DNA of 64,000 nucleotides, from NCBI GenBank assembly GCA_017483605.1, contig JAFUWG010000010.1, forward strand, positions 22,223-86,222. Reading direction: 5' to 3'. Below the pieces are notes generated by a model. The model was not told the DNA's origin. It saw nothing but the letters and a program-made list of their open reading frames with translations, and did not search any database. The translations under genes were made by a program, and so were the position numbers. The stretch is from Bacteroidaceae bacterium (lineage in GTDB: Bacteria; Bacteroidota; Bacteroidia; Bacteroidales; Bacteroidaceae). Within the stretch, counting starts at the first letter, position 1, and each line of letters starts with the position of its first letter. This document shows positions 33,591 through 42,643 of this stretch, one piece after another.

Positions 33591-33881
33591 ATGTTCCAGC
33601 CATTAGACCCATTGTTGCACTCAGAACTGCGCCTCGCGATTGTCTCCCTGCTCATCAGTGTGGAGGAAGCCGAATTTCCCTACATCAAAGAGCAGACGGG
33701 TGCCACGGCTGGCAACTTGAGCGTGCAACTCGACAAACTCTCCACGGCTGGCTACATCGACGTGGAGAAGACCTTCAAAGGCAAGAAACCCTGCACCCTC
33801 TGCCGCATGACCGACAAGGGGCGTGAAGCCTTCGAAGCCTACGTGGAAGCGTTGAAAAGTTACCTTGTTGTGAAGAATTGA
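33591..33881 (+). CDS. Winged-helix transcriptional regulator (MarR/PadR-like, HTH_27 type)
   Basis: The 96-residue protein is a single winged helix: LLHSELRLAIVSLLISVEEA, then the recognition region TGATAGNLSVQLDKLSTAGY, and the wing VEKTFKGKKPCTLCRMTDKG followed by a dimerisation helix. This is the pattern of small regulators found beside membrane proteins in Bacteroidota. Autoregulation of the promoter at 32720 is likely. Confidence 0.85.
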   Translation: MFQPLDPLLHSELRLAIVSLLISVEEAEFPYIKEQTGATAGNLSVQLDKLSTAGYIDVEKTFKGKKPCTLCRMTDKGREAFEAYVEALKSYLVVKN

Positions 33882-33892
33882 AAAATTAAAAA

Positions 33893-33966
33893 ATTGAAGG
33901 ATTGAAGTTGCCATGCGGAGAGTGCACCAAACTTCAATCCTTCAATCCTTCAATTCTTCAATCCTT
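33893..33966. repeat. Repeat-built hairpin between converging regulator and rfbA genes
   Basis: ATTGAAGGATTGAAGTT (33893-33909) pairs perfectly with 33930-33946. The right side continues as further copies of CTTCAATC/CTTCAATT to 33966. It is again a direct-plus-inverted arrangement of one short word. Confidence 0.8.
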
Positions 33967-33970
33967 CAAT

Positions 33971-34867
33971 TCATTCTTCCACCTCGCCAAAATACCGCGT
34001 TTCTGCCAATTTCAGCAGATACTGCCCATACTGGTTCTTAATCATCGGCTGAGCCAACTCACGCAGTTTCTGGGTCGTAATCCAACCTTGACGATAGGCG
34101 ATACCTTCGAGACAGGCGATTTTGAGACCCGTGCGTTTCTCCAGTACCTCGATGAAAGTGGAAGCCTCAGAAAGTGAATCGTGCGTACCCGTGTCGAGCC
34201 AAGCAAAGCCACGACCGAGCAGTTGCACCTTCAGGTTCTTCTCCTTGAGGAACTCCTGATTGACCGTGGTGATTTCCAACTCGCCACGTGGTGAGGGCTT
34301 GATGTGCTTCGCCACTTCCACCACCTTGTTGGGGTAGAAATAAAGACCGACCACAGCATAATTGCTCTTTGGCTCCTTCGGCTTCTCTTCGATGCTGAGG
34401 CAGTTGCCATCCTTGTCGAATTCAGCCACGCCGTAACGCTCGGGGTCTTGCACCCAATAGCCAAACACACTTGCCTTACCCTGTGCGGCGTTTGCCACAC
34501 ACTCCTTCAGCATCCCTGAGAAGCCACGCCCGTGGAAAATGTTATCGCCCAACACGAGGCACACATCATCGTTGCCCACAAACTTCTCGCCAATGATGAA
34601 CGCCTGTGCCAATCCATCAGGCGAAGGCTGTTCGGCATACTCGAAGTGAACCCCGTAGTCGCTGCCGTCACCTAAGAGCCGCTTGAACCCCGGCAAATCG
34701 TAGGGTGTAGAAATGATGAGAATCTCACGGATGCCTGCCAGCATCAGCACGGAGATAGGATAATAAACCATCGGCTTGTCAAAAATGGGGATGAGTTGCT
34801 TGCTCACGCCCTTGGTGATGGGATAAAGCCGTGTACCCGAACCACCTGCCAGAACTATTCCTTTCAT
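33971..34867 (-). CDS. rfbA: Glucose-1-phosphate thymidylyltransferase
   Basis: RfbA makes dTDP-glucose from dTTP and glucose-1-phosphate, the first step of dTDP-rhamnose synthesis. The 298-residue protein starts with the nucleotide-binding [20 protein letters not shown] and [20 protein letters not shown], and has [18 protein letters not shown] and VLGDNIFHG. It stands alone; rfbB, rfbC and rfbD are not in the window. Confidence 0.96.
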   Translation of the reverse strand: MKGIVLAGGSGTRLYPITKGVSKQLIPIFDKPMVYYPISVLMLAGIREILIISTPYDLPGFKRLLGDGSDYGVHFEYAEQPSPDGLAQAFIIGEKFVGNDDVCLVLGDNIFHGRGFSGMLKECVANAAQGKASVFGYWVQDPERYGVAEFDKDGNCLSIEEKPKEPKSNYAVVGLYFYPNKVVEVAKHIKPSPRGELEITTVNQEFLKEKNLKVQLLGRGFAWLDTGTHDSLSEASTFIEVLEKRTGLKIACLEGIAYRQGWITTQKLRELAQPMIKNQYGQYLLKLAETRYFGEVEE

Positions 34868-34944
34868 TGCTTTTTGAGAGATTACAATTTGTCGCTACAA
34901 AGGTCGCATTTTCTTTTGTATTGAACAAGAAAAATCGACAAAAG

Positions 34945-34976
34945 TTGGGCTTTTCGGGAAAAAAGTCGTACCTTTG
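34945..34976 (+). promoter_or_regulatory. Promoter of the RND efflux operon
   Basis: TTGG at 34945-34948, 21 bp after TTG, TACCTTTG at 34969-34976. The leader is about 145 nt and contains a small stem-loop, GACAGAGA-TTTC-TCTCTGTC (34989-35008), close to the predicted transcript start. Confidence 0.65.
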
Positions 34977-35124
34977 CAACGAATCTCAGACAGAGATTTC
35001 TCTCTGTCGTACAATTGGTTCTGTTGGTAGGCATTACTCCATTTTTTAGGATTATGTGACATCGGTGAGATAATGCTCTAGAGACACTAATCACACATTA
35101 TTTATTATTATACAAAACAACTCA

Positions 35125-36252
35125 ATGGGAAAAAAGATTCTTTTTAACCACTGTGTCTGTGTGGCTATGATGGTAGCCGCCATGACTGTGACCGCTTGCT
35201 CGTCGAAGGGTGACAGCAAGGGGGATGTTGCCCAGCAGGGGCAGAGTGCGTATCAGTTTATGAAAGTGAAGAAGGGCGACCGAACGCTCAACCTGTCGTA
35301 CAGTGCCACGATTCGTGGTAAGCAGGATGTGGCGATTATGCCACAAGTGGGGGGAACCATCACGAAGGTGTGCGTGACGGAGGGTCAGCAAGTGCGAGCA
35401 GGACAGACGCTGTTCATCATCGACCAAGTGCCGTTCCAAGCCGCTCTCCGCACAGCCGAAGCGAATGTTCAGGCAGCCAAGGCACAACTGGCAACGGCAA
35501 AACTGAACTATGACTCGCAAAAAGAACTGTTCAACCAACAGGTGGTGAGCCAACACACGCTCTCCACAGCCGAAAACGGCTATCTGACCGCTCAGGCAGG
35601 ATTGGCTCAGGCAGAAGCAGCATTGGTGAATGCCCGCAACTCACTCAGTTACACGATGGTGAAAGCACCAGCCAATGGACAGGTGGGCAACCTTCCATAC
35701 AGGACGGGCGACCTGGTGAGCCCACAAATTCCCACACCACTGACAACCGTCAGCGACAACTCGGAAATGTGGGTGTATTTCTCGATGACTGAGAATCAGT
35801 TCCTCAACTTCACTCGCGAATACGGCTCGATGAGTGCGGCAGCCAGCCAGATGCCAGCGGTAAGTTTGCTGCTAAAGGATGGCTCGACGTATGAAGAGAC
35901 GGGAAAGATTGAAAGCGTGAGTGCTGTGATTGACCGCTCAACAGGAACCGTGACTTGCAAGGCGGTCTTCCCCAATCCCAATGGTTTGCTCCACTCGGGA
36001 TTGAGCGGCACGGTGCAGATTCCGACGCTCTATAAAGACGTCGTGATTGTGCCACAAAGTGCTACCGTAAGCCAGCAGGACAAGTATCTTGTCTATCAAG
36101 TGGGCAAGGACGGCATGGCTGAGGGTACGCTCGTGGAAGTTGCCCCCATCAATGACGGCAAAGAGTTTATCGTGACGAAAGGACTGAAAGAAGGGGATGA
36201 AATCCTTGCCACAGGTGCAGGATTGGTGCGTCCTGGAACTAAACTGAAGTAA
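35125..36252 (+). CDS. RND efflux periplasmic adaptor (membrane fusion protein)
   Basis: A lipoprotein signal (VAAMTVTAC, Cys25) is followed by the AcrA/HlyD layout. The barrel-sandwich first half is YSATIRGKQDVAIMPQVGGT. A helical hairpin contains ALRTAEANVQAAKAQLATAK, the lipoyl second half is YTMVKAPANGQVGNLPYRTG, and a beta-barrel and membrane-proximal end follow. Length 375 residues. It links the pump to the outer-membrane channel and is the first gene of the three-gene operon. No local regulator gene is next to it. Confidence 0.93.
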   Translation: MGKKILFNHCVCVAMMVAAMTVTACSSKGDSKGDVAQQGQSAYQFMKVKKGDRTLNLSYSATIRGKQDVAIMPQVGGTITKVCVTEGQQVRAGQTLFIIDQVPFQAALRTAEANVQAAKAQLATAKLNYDSQKELFNQQVVSQHTLSTAENGYLTAQAGLAQAEAALVNARNSLSYTMVKAPANGQVGNLPYRTGDLVSPQIPTPLTTVSDNSEMWVYFSMTENQFLNFTREYGSMSAAASQMPAVSLLLKDGSTYEETGKIESVSAVIDRSTGTVTCKAVFPNPNGLLHSGLSGTVQIPTLYKDVVIVPQSATVSQQDKYLVYQVGKDGMAEGTLVEVAPINDGKEFIVTKGLKEGDEILATGAGLVRPGTKLK

Positions 36253-36280
36253 AACAACGAATGAAGCGAATTCAACGAAT
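36252..36280. repeat. Single arm of the AACAACGAAT repeat between adaptor and pump genes
   Basis: AACAACGAATGAAGCGAATT continued by CAACGAAT matches the arms of the palindromes at 9282 and 26686 but has no inverted partner. It fills the whole 31-bp gap between the two genes. Confidence 0.65.
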
Positions 36281-36283
36281 GAC

Positions 36284-39200
36284 ATGGGAAATAAAGGAAA
36301 TATATTTATCAAGAGACCTGTGATGGCGGCTGCCATCTCGATTGCCATTCTGATGGTGGGTCTCATCTCGCTGTTCACACTGCCTGTGGAACAGTATCCT
36401 GACATTGCACCTCCATCGGTGTATGTGATGGCCACCTACACGGGTGCCGATGCTGATGCCGTGATGAACTCCGTCATCATGCCGCTGGAGGAGAGCATCA
36501 ACGGCGTGGAGAATATGGATTATATCACTTCCACCGCCTCCAACAACGGACAGGCAACCATCACCGTCTATTTCAAACAGGGAACCGACCCCGACATGGC
36601 GGCTGTGAACACGCAGAACAAGGTGTCGGCGGCATTGGGTTTGCTGCCATCGGAAGTGACGCGCATTGGCGTGACCGTCATCAAACGTCAGAACTCAATG
36701 CTGCAAATCTGTGCGTTGACGAGTCCTGACGGCAGATACGACAATGCATTCCTCTCCAACTATCTGAACATCAACGTGGCTCCACGCATCCGACGCATTC
36801 AGGGCGTGGGCGAAGTGGTTGTGTTGGGCGACACCTACTCCATGCGTGTGTGGATGAAACCCAACCTGATGGCACAGTATGGTTTGGAACCAGGACAGAT
36901 TGCCGCTGCCATCAACGAACAGAACGTGGTGGCTCCAACGGGACAACTTGCAGAGAACACAGACAACACTTTCTTGTTGACCATGAAGTATAAGGGTCGT
37001 CTGAAGACGGTGCAGGAGTTTGAAGATATTGTCATCACGTCAAAACCCGACGGCAGTGTGCTCCGATTGGGCGATGTAGCACGTGTGGAACTCGGCTCGC
37101 TCAGTTACGGCTTCAACTCGCAGATTGACGGTCAGCCGGGTGTCACCTTCCTGACCATGCAGGTGGCTGGAGCGAATGCCACCGAGGTGAACGCCAACAT
37201 CGACAAACTGAAGGAGGAGATGAAGGACGAACTGCCAGAAGGCGTGGAGTTTGCCACGATGATGACCACCAACGACTTCCTCTTTGCCTCTATCGAGAAT
37301 GTGGTGTGGACGCTTATCATCGCCGTAGTGCTCGTGGTGCTGGTCGTTTACTTCTTCCTGCAAGACCTGAAGGCAACACTCATTCCGTCCATCTCCATCA
37401 TCTGCTCACTGGTCGGCACGTTCGCCTGTATGCAGATGGCTGGCTTTTCTATCAACCTCTTGTCGCTCTTCGCACTGGTGCTTGCCATCGGTACGGTGGT
37501 CGATAACTCCATCGTGGTGGTAGAGGCAGTGCAGTCGAAGTTCGACAGCGGCTATAAGAGCAGTTACCTCGCCACCAAGGATGCCATGTCGGATGTGACG
37601 ATGGCGATTATCACTTGTACGCTCGTCTTCATGGCAGTGTTCATTCCCGTCTGCTTCATGGGCGGAACATCAGGCGAGTTCTACACCCAGTTCGGCATTA
37701 CGATGGCAACTGCTGTGGGACTTTCGCTGGTCAACTCCCTGACCCTCTGCCCTGCCCTTTGTGCGGTGCTGATGCGACCGACAAAATATGTGGGCAACAG
37801 CGATTCACTCCGCGAACAGTATGAAAAGCGGAACATCAATTACTGGACAAAGGTGGCATATCAAGCATCGTTCAATGCCACGATGAACCAATACAAGCGT
37901 TTCGTCAAAGCCATCTTCCGCCGCCCTGCCGTGGCATGGCTCGCCATTGCTGCAACGGCCGTGCTGTTGGTGTATCTGATGACCACCACCAAGACTTCGC
38001 TCGTGCCACAAGAAGACCAAGGAACTATCATGGTGAATGTGGGCACTGCACCGGGTTCCACCCGTGCATCGACCGACAAGGTTATGACGCAGATTCGTGA
38101 AATCATTGCCAAACAACCCGAGGTGGAACGTCAGTCAACGGTGGCTGGATATGGCTTGATTTCGGGCGAAGGAACATCCTACGGTATGGCGATTGTACGT
38201 CTGAAGCATTGGGACGAACGACCAGGCAAGGAACACACCGCCGATGCCGTGATGGGACGACTGATGGCTGAGTTCAGTCAAATCAAGGAGGCGGACATCT
38301 TCTGCTTCCAACCCGCCATGATTCCAGGTTACGGAACGGGTAATGCGATTGAACTCTATCTGCAAGACCGCAAGGGTGGCGAACGCAGCGACCTTTACGC
38401 CTTGACCATGCAGTTCCTCGGAGCCTTGAACCAACGTCCTGAGATTGCCGTGGCATACACTTCGTTTGCCATGAATTTCCCTCAGTACAATGTGGACGTG
38501 GATGCCGCAGAATGTAAGCGTGCGGGCATTTCGCCACAGTCGGTACTGGACGTGATTGGTGCCTATTGCGGTGGTGCTTACATCAGCAACTACAACCAGT
38601 TCGGCAAGGTGTATCGCGTGATGATTCAGGCAGCACCCGAGTATCGTCTGGACGAGCACGCTTTGGACAACATGTTTGTGCATTCGGGAGCAGCGATGGC
38701 ACCCGTGAGTCAGTTTGCCAAACTCGTGCCTTCGCAGGGTGCAGAGGTTTCGACCCGTTTCAACCTCTATTCGAGCATCCAAGCCAACGTCACACCAGCC
38801 GAGGGTTATTCGACAGGTGAAGCACAGAAGGCGATTGCAGAAGTGGCGGCACAGGTGTTACCACAAGGGTATTCTTATGAGTACGGCGGCATGTCACGCG
38901 AGGAAGCGAAGTCGGCAGACAGCAACATGACGGTGTTCATCTATGCCGTTGCCGTGTTCCTGATTTACCTGATTCTCTGCTGCCTCTACGAGTCGTGGTT
39001 TGTGCCATTGGCAGTCATCCTCTCCGTACCGTTCGGCTTGATGGGTTCGTTCCTGTTTGCCCGTTTCTTCGGATTGGAGAATAACATCTATCTCCAGACA
39101 GGTGTCATCATGCTCATCGGCTTGCTCTCCAAGACCGCCATCCTCATCACCGAGTTTGCCCTCGACCGTCGTCGTAAGGGCATGAGCATCCAAGACGCCG

Positions 39201-39520
39201 CTTTCGTAGCCGCACAAGACCGTTTGCGTCCTATCCTCATGACGGTGCTCACGCTTATCTTTGGTATGATTCCGTTGATGTTTGCTACAGGTGCAGGTGC
39301 CAATGGTAACTCTTCGCTCGGCATTGGCGTGGTGGGCGGTTCTTTCATCGGCACCATCGCCCTGCTCTTCGTCGTGCCTGTGCTCTTCATCGTGTTCGAG
39401 ACGATTCAGGAGAAGTTCCGCAAGCCTCAACCCCTCATCGCCGATGCCGCCATGCAGGAAAAGAAAGAGCAGGTGCTCGCCGAAATGTCTGCATTTAATC
39501 CTAAAAATCAAGAAGAATGA
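36284..39520 (+). CDS. RND multidrug efflux pump, HAE-1 (AcrB-like) family
   Basis: This 1078-residue inner-membrane pump has twelve predicted membrane segments. It has the family start IFIKRPVMAAAISIAILMVG, the periplasmic porter region, and the transmembrane proton relay segment FALVLAIGTVVDNSIVVVEA with the expected acidic pair. The repeat of the membrane half contains FGLMGSFLFARFFGLENNIY. Substrates cannot be predicted, but HAE-1 members export drugs, dyes and bile salts. The stop overlaps the ATG of the channel gene (ATGA). Confidence 0.95.
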   Translation: MGNKGNIFIKRPVMAAAISIAILMVGLISLFTLPVEQYPDIAPPSVYVMATYTGADADAVMNSVIMPLEESINGVENMDYITSTASNNGQATITVYFKQGTDPDMAAVNTQNKVSAALGLLPSEVTRIGVTVIKRQNSMLQICALTSPDGRYDNAFLSNYLNINVAPRIRRIQGVGEVVVLGDTYSMRVWMKPNLMAQYGLEPGQIAAAINEQNVVAPTGQLAENTDNTFLLTMKYKGRLKTVQEFEDIVITSKPDGSVLRLGDVARVELGSLSYGFNSQIDGQPGVTFLTMQVAGANATEVNANIDKLKEEMKDELPEGVEFATMMTTNDFLFASIENVVWTLIIAVVLVVLVVYFFLQDLKATLIPSISIICSLVGTFACMQMAGFSINLLSLFALVLAIGTVVDNSIVVVEAVQSKFDSGYKSSYLATKDAMSDVTMAIITCTLVFMAVFIPVCFMGGTSGEFYTQFGITMATAVGLSLVNSLTLCPALCAVLMRPTKYVGNSDSLREQYEKRNINYWTKVAYQASFNATMNQYKRFVKAIFRRPAVAWLAIAATAVLLVYLMTTTKTSLVPQEDQGTIMVNVGTAPGSTRASTDKVMTQIREIIAKQPEVERQSTVAGYGLISGEGTSYGMAIVRLKHWDERPGKEHTADAVMGRLMAEFSQIKEADIFCFQPAMIPGYGTGNAIELYLQDRKGGERSDLYALTMQFLGALNQRPEIAVAYTSFAMNFPQYNVDVDAAECKRAGISPQSVLDVIGAYCGGAYISNYNQFGKVYRVMIQAAPEYRLDEHALDNMFVHSGAAMAPVSQFAKLVPSQGAEVSTRFNLYSSIQANVTPAEGYSTGEAQKAIAEVAAQVLPQGYSYEYGGMSREEAKSADSNMTVFIYAVAVFLIYLILCCLYESWFVPLAVILSVPFGLMGSFLFARFFGLENNIYLQTGVIMLIGLLSKTAILITEFALDRRRKGMSIQDAAFVAAQDRLRPILMTVLTLIFGMIPLMFATGAGANGNSSLGIGVVGGSFIGTIALLFVVPVLFIVFETIQEKFRKPQPLIADAAMQEKKEQVLAEMSAFNPKNQEE

Positions 39521-40899
39521 AACAACATCTTTTCATCATAGCCGCTCTCTGCTCCCTCTTGAGCAGTTGTGGCATCTATTCCTCCTATCAAGCAAAGACG
39601 GACAGCGATGTTCGTCCCGACCTGTACGGGAGTGTGGAATTGGGCGACAGTGCCTCCAGTTTGGGCAATGTGCAGTGGCGTGAACTCTTCACCGACCCAC
39701 AACTGCAAGCCCTCATCGACACCTGCCTTGCCCACAACGTGGATATGCGTACCGCCCACCTCCACATCGACGAAGCCAATGCAGGGCTCACGGCAGCCAA
39801 ACTGAGTTATCTGCCCAGCCTTGCTTTCACGCCCAACGGTGTCCTGACCAAGTACGGCTTGGATGGTGCCACCACCGGCAAGGTTTACACCCTGCCTCTC
39901 ACCGCCCAATGGCAAGTAGATATCTTCGGGCAACTCCGCAACCAACACATGGAGCAGAAAGCCACTCGCGACATGCTCATCGACGTGGAACAAGCCGTGA
40001 AGACAGGATTGATTGGCGGCGTGGCAAATGTCTATTACACCCTTGCCATGCTCGACGAACAAATCCGCATTGCTCAAGAGACGGAGCAAACATGGCAGCA
40101 GTCGGTCAAGACGATGAAAGCCCTGATGAACGCAGGAATGGCGAACCAAGCCGCCGTGAGTCAGATGGAAGCCGCATGGTATGGGGTGCAGTCGCAGGTG
40201 CTCTCGCTGCAACAGAGCCGCAACGAGGTGTGCAACGCCCTGTCCCTCTTGCTCAATGAACCTGCAGGCAGCCGCACATCGCTCCATCCGACACTCGACA
40301 GTTTCCATGCACCTGCTGTGCTCAACGTGGGCATTCCTTGCCAACTGCTCCACAACCGACCTGACGTGCGAGCCGCCGAGAATCAACTGCGTGCCGCTTG
40401 CTATGCCGACAAGGCAGCCACCAGTGCCTTCTTCCCTCAACTCAACCTGACAGGCACCTTCGGATGGACGAACACGACAGGTTCTGCCATCATCAACCCT
40501 GCCTTCACCATCGCCCAGTTGGTCGGCTCACTCGTCCAACCTATCTTTGCCAAAGGTGGACTTCGGGCACAAAAGATTGCCGCCAAGGACGAACTGGAAA
40601 TTGCCTCGATGAACTTCGAGCACAAACTCCTCGAAGCCGGCACCGAAGTGAACAATCACCTGGATGCCTGCCAGAAGGCTCGGCAAAACATCGACCTCTA
40701 CCAACAGCAGGTCGATGCCCTCCAGAAAGCCTATCGAGCCACCCTACTGACCATGCAGCACGGCAACACCACCTACCTTGAGGTGCTCACCGCCCAACAG
40801 TCGCTCCTTGGGGCACAACTCGGACAGGTTGCCAACCGCTTCACCGAGATTCAATCTGTCATCGACCTCTACACCGCCTTGGGTGGAGGACGGGAATAA
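39517..40899 (+). CDS. Outer-membrane efflux channel, NodT/OprM family lipoprotein
   Basis: Lipobox LLSSC (Cys18) and a 460-residue TolC-like body with two OEP repeats, containing LSYLPSLAFTPNG, AQWQVDIFGQLRNQ (the conserved WExDLFGR-like site), LLNEPAG and the second-half equivalent RPDVRAAENQLRAACYADKA. It completes the tripartite pump. A terminator follows. Confidence 0.93.
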   Translation: MKQHLFIIAALCSLLSSCGIYSSYQAKTDSDVRPDLYGSVELGDSASSLGNVQWRELFTDPQLQALIDTCLAHNVDMRTAHLHIDEANAGLTAAKLSYLPSLAFTPNGVLTKYGLDGATTGKVYTLPLTAQWQVDIFGQLRNQHMEQKATRDMLIDVEQAVKTGLIGGVANVYYTLAMLDEQIRIAQETEQTWQQSVKTMKALMNAGMANQAAVSQMEAAWYGVQSQVLSLQQSRNEVCNALSLLLNEPAGSRTSLHPTLDSFHAPAVLNVGIPCQLLHNRPDVRAAENQLRAACYADKAATSAFFPQLNLTGTFGWTNTTGSAIINPAFTIAQLVGSLVQPIFAKGGLRAQKIAAKDELEIASMNFEHKLLEAGTEVNNHLDACQKARQNIDLYQQQVDALQKAYRATLLTMQHGNTTYLEVLTAQQSLLGAQLGQVANRFTEIQSVIDLYTALGGGRE

Positions 40900-40924
40900 C
40901 GCTTCGGACAAGCAACAAAAAAGA

Positions 40925-40958
40925 AGAAGGCTCAACTCTCGACGGGGTTGAGCCTTCT
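40925..40958. terminator. Bidirectional terminator after the RND operon
   Basis: AGAAGGCTCAAC pairs with GTTGAGCCTTCT across a 10-nt loop; A-rich on the left, T on the right. It also lies 20 bp beyond the end of the converging porin-like gene. Confidence 0.8.
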
Positions 40959-40977
40959 TTGTGTGACAGGGGCATGT

Positions 40978-41694
40978 TCAGAACGAAATGCCTGCTGTGA
41001 AATAAATCTTCTGTGTGCTCGGATTGGCAATGACACTTCCGAAGAGCGGCACAGAAAAGGTTGGCGTAATCTTGATTTCCTTGCTCGTTCCGATACCGAT
41101 GTTGGTAACGGCAAAATGGTGGGCATCCTCGTAGAAATCGGTAGCGTATGGCACTGCACCGAGCGTAAAATCCCAATCGAGGCCACCCAACTTGAAGGGC
41201 ACACCTATCTCCACATAGGAAGAATAAGCACGGTCGCCCGACTTGTTCACACCGTCAGCACCCGCAAAGTTGGTGTACCAATTGAGGGAGAGCACATCGA
41301 AATCGTAGCCGATGTTCGCCTCGAACGTGTGTGCTGTGCGGTGGGCATCGTAGAGGAAATACCGCGAAGGGCAGTTGTCGTAGCCATTCACGCAGAAATA
41401 GTCAGTGACACCAATGGTGAAACCGCCTGTGGAGTATGCCAGCGTGAGGTCAAACTCTTTGGTGTCGTCGCGGTCAACGATGCCGTAAGACCCCCACCCT
41501 GTCAGGCTCAAGCCTTTCCACGAAACACCCAACGAGGGCTGAATGGCTGCCGCACCAAGGTCTTGACCTCGCCAAATGTAGTTGGCCACGAGGTCGGCTC
41601 CAATGGTCGCTTCTACCTTGTCTTGAGCATCCGCCCCAAGAGGGAATGCCATTGCAGCACACACGGCTGCCACCTTGAGCATGGTGTTCATCAA
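40978..41694 (-). CDS. Outer-membrane beta-barrel protein (TorF/porin-like)
   Basis: A signal peptide (VAAVCAAMAFPLGADAQ) precedes an alternating-strand protein: LVANYIWRGQDLGAAAIQPS, LGVSWKGLSLTGWGSYGIVD, FTIGVTDYFCVNGYDN, ending in KIYFTAGISF. The C-terminal Phe is the signal for outer-membrane insertion. The xNYxWRGQ start is typical of the TorF-type putative porins of Bacteroidota. Length 238 residues. Substrate unknown. It lies 9 bp after the nucleotidyltransferase gene. Confidence 0.8.
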   Translation of the reverse strand: MMNTMLKVAAVCAAMAFPLGADAQDKVEATIGADLVANYIWRGQDLGAAAIQPSLGVSWKGLSLTGWGSYGIVDRDDTKEFDLTLAYSTGGFTIGVTDYFCVNGYDNCPSRYFLYDAHRTAHTFEANIGYDFDVLSLNWYTNFAGADGVNKSGDRAYSSYVEIGVPFKLGGLDWDFTLGAVPYATDFYEDAHHFAVTNIGIGTSKEIKITPTFSVPLFGSVIANPSTQKIYFTAGISF

Positions 41695-41703
41695 CGCTTC
41701 GCC

Positions 41704-42624
41704 TTAGAACAACTTGTTAGGATAAACGCCGTCGGCAACGAGTTTGGCAATGCGTTCAACAGTAGCCTCACGGTCGGCTGCGTAGGTCACGCCGAACCAA
41801 ACGGAAGTGGTGTCGAGCACCTCTACTGATGCTGTGCCGTCGTTGATGAGTTTGTTGACCATCAATGGGATGAAGAACTCAGCCTTGAGGTTCTCCATGT
41901 TCTTGGGGTCAGACAGGAACTCCTTGAAGTACTCCTCGCTGTACTGGAAGTAGTCAGGCGTGAAGCCCCACATGTTCATAGAAACTGGCACGTTCTCTTC
42001 CAGCGGAATCCACTCGCCCTTTTCGTCCTTGTAGCAGATCGCGTTGCCCTTGTCTGCCTGACGCATGATTTCGGTACGCTCCACCACGTCGGTGAGGTGA
42101 CGGTTATTGTCATAGACGCACACACCACGAGCCACAGAGCCGTTCTCGGAGAGGGTGTTGCAGCAACGGAATCCGACCATCGCATACTTGTTCTTGGAGC
42201 CTTCGGGCAGGTTAGAGAGGAACTTGCCGATAGACATGAAGGCATCGCGGCCGTAGAAGTCGTCGCAGTTGATGACAGCGAATGGCTCCTTAATCACGTC
42301 CTTGCCCATCAAGACAGCGTGGTTGGTACCCCAAGGTTTCACACGACCTTCTGGACACTTGAAGCCTTCTGGAAGGCTGTCGATGCTCTGGAAGCAGAGT
42401 TCGCATGGCACCACACCCTCATACTTGGAGAGAATCTGTGTGCGGAACTGCTCTTCAAAATCCTTACGAATCACCCACACGATTTTGCCGAAGCCTGCCT
42501 TCACAGCATCGTAGATGGAGTAATCCATGATGGTTTCACCGTTTGGTCCAAGACCGTCTAACTGCTTCAAGCCACCGTAGCGGCTGCCCATTCCTGCAGC
42601 AAGGAGGAATAATGTTGGTTTCAT
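41704..42624 (-). CDS. Sugar nucleotidyltransferase family protein
   Basis: The N-terminus TLFLLAAGMGSRYGGLKQLD is the nucleotide-binding GxGSRxGGxKQ loop of NTP transferases. FAVINCDDFYGRDAFMSIGK holds the metal-binding Asp. The 306-residue protein differs from GalU and RfbA in the rest. It may activate a sugar or polyol phosphate; the exact substrate is open. It is followed by the porin-like gene and preceded by ilvE (19 bp), so the three may be one unit. Confidence 0.82.
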   Translation of the reverse strand: MKPTLFLLAAGMGSRYGGLKQLDGLGPNGETIMDYSIYDAVKAGFGKIVWVIRKDFEEQFRTQILSKYEGVVPCELCFQSIDSLPEGFKCPEGRVKPWGTNHAVLMGKDVIKEPFAVINCDDFYGRDAFMSIGKFLSNLPEGSKNKYAMVGFRCCNTLSENGSVARGVCVYDNNRHLTDVVERTEIMRQADKGNAICYKDEKGEWIPLEENVPVSMNMWGFTPDYFQYSEEYFKEFLSDPKNMENLKAEFFIPLMVNKLINDGTASVEVLDTTSVWFGVTYAADREATVERIAKLVADGVYPNKLF

Positions 42625-42643
42625 AGTTGGTTAGTTTGTATGT

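Noticed and set aside
31564-34867. Regulation of the RND efflux operon by the winged-helix regulator at 33591-33881
   Set aside because: The regulator forms a tight pair with its own membrane protein gene, and rfbA on the other strand lies between it and the efflux operon.
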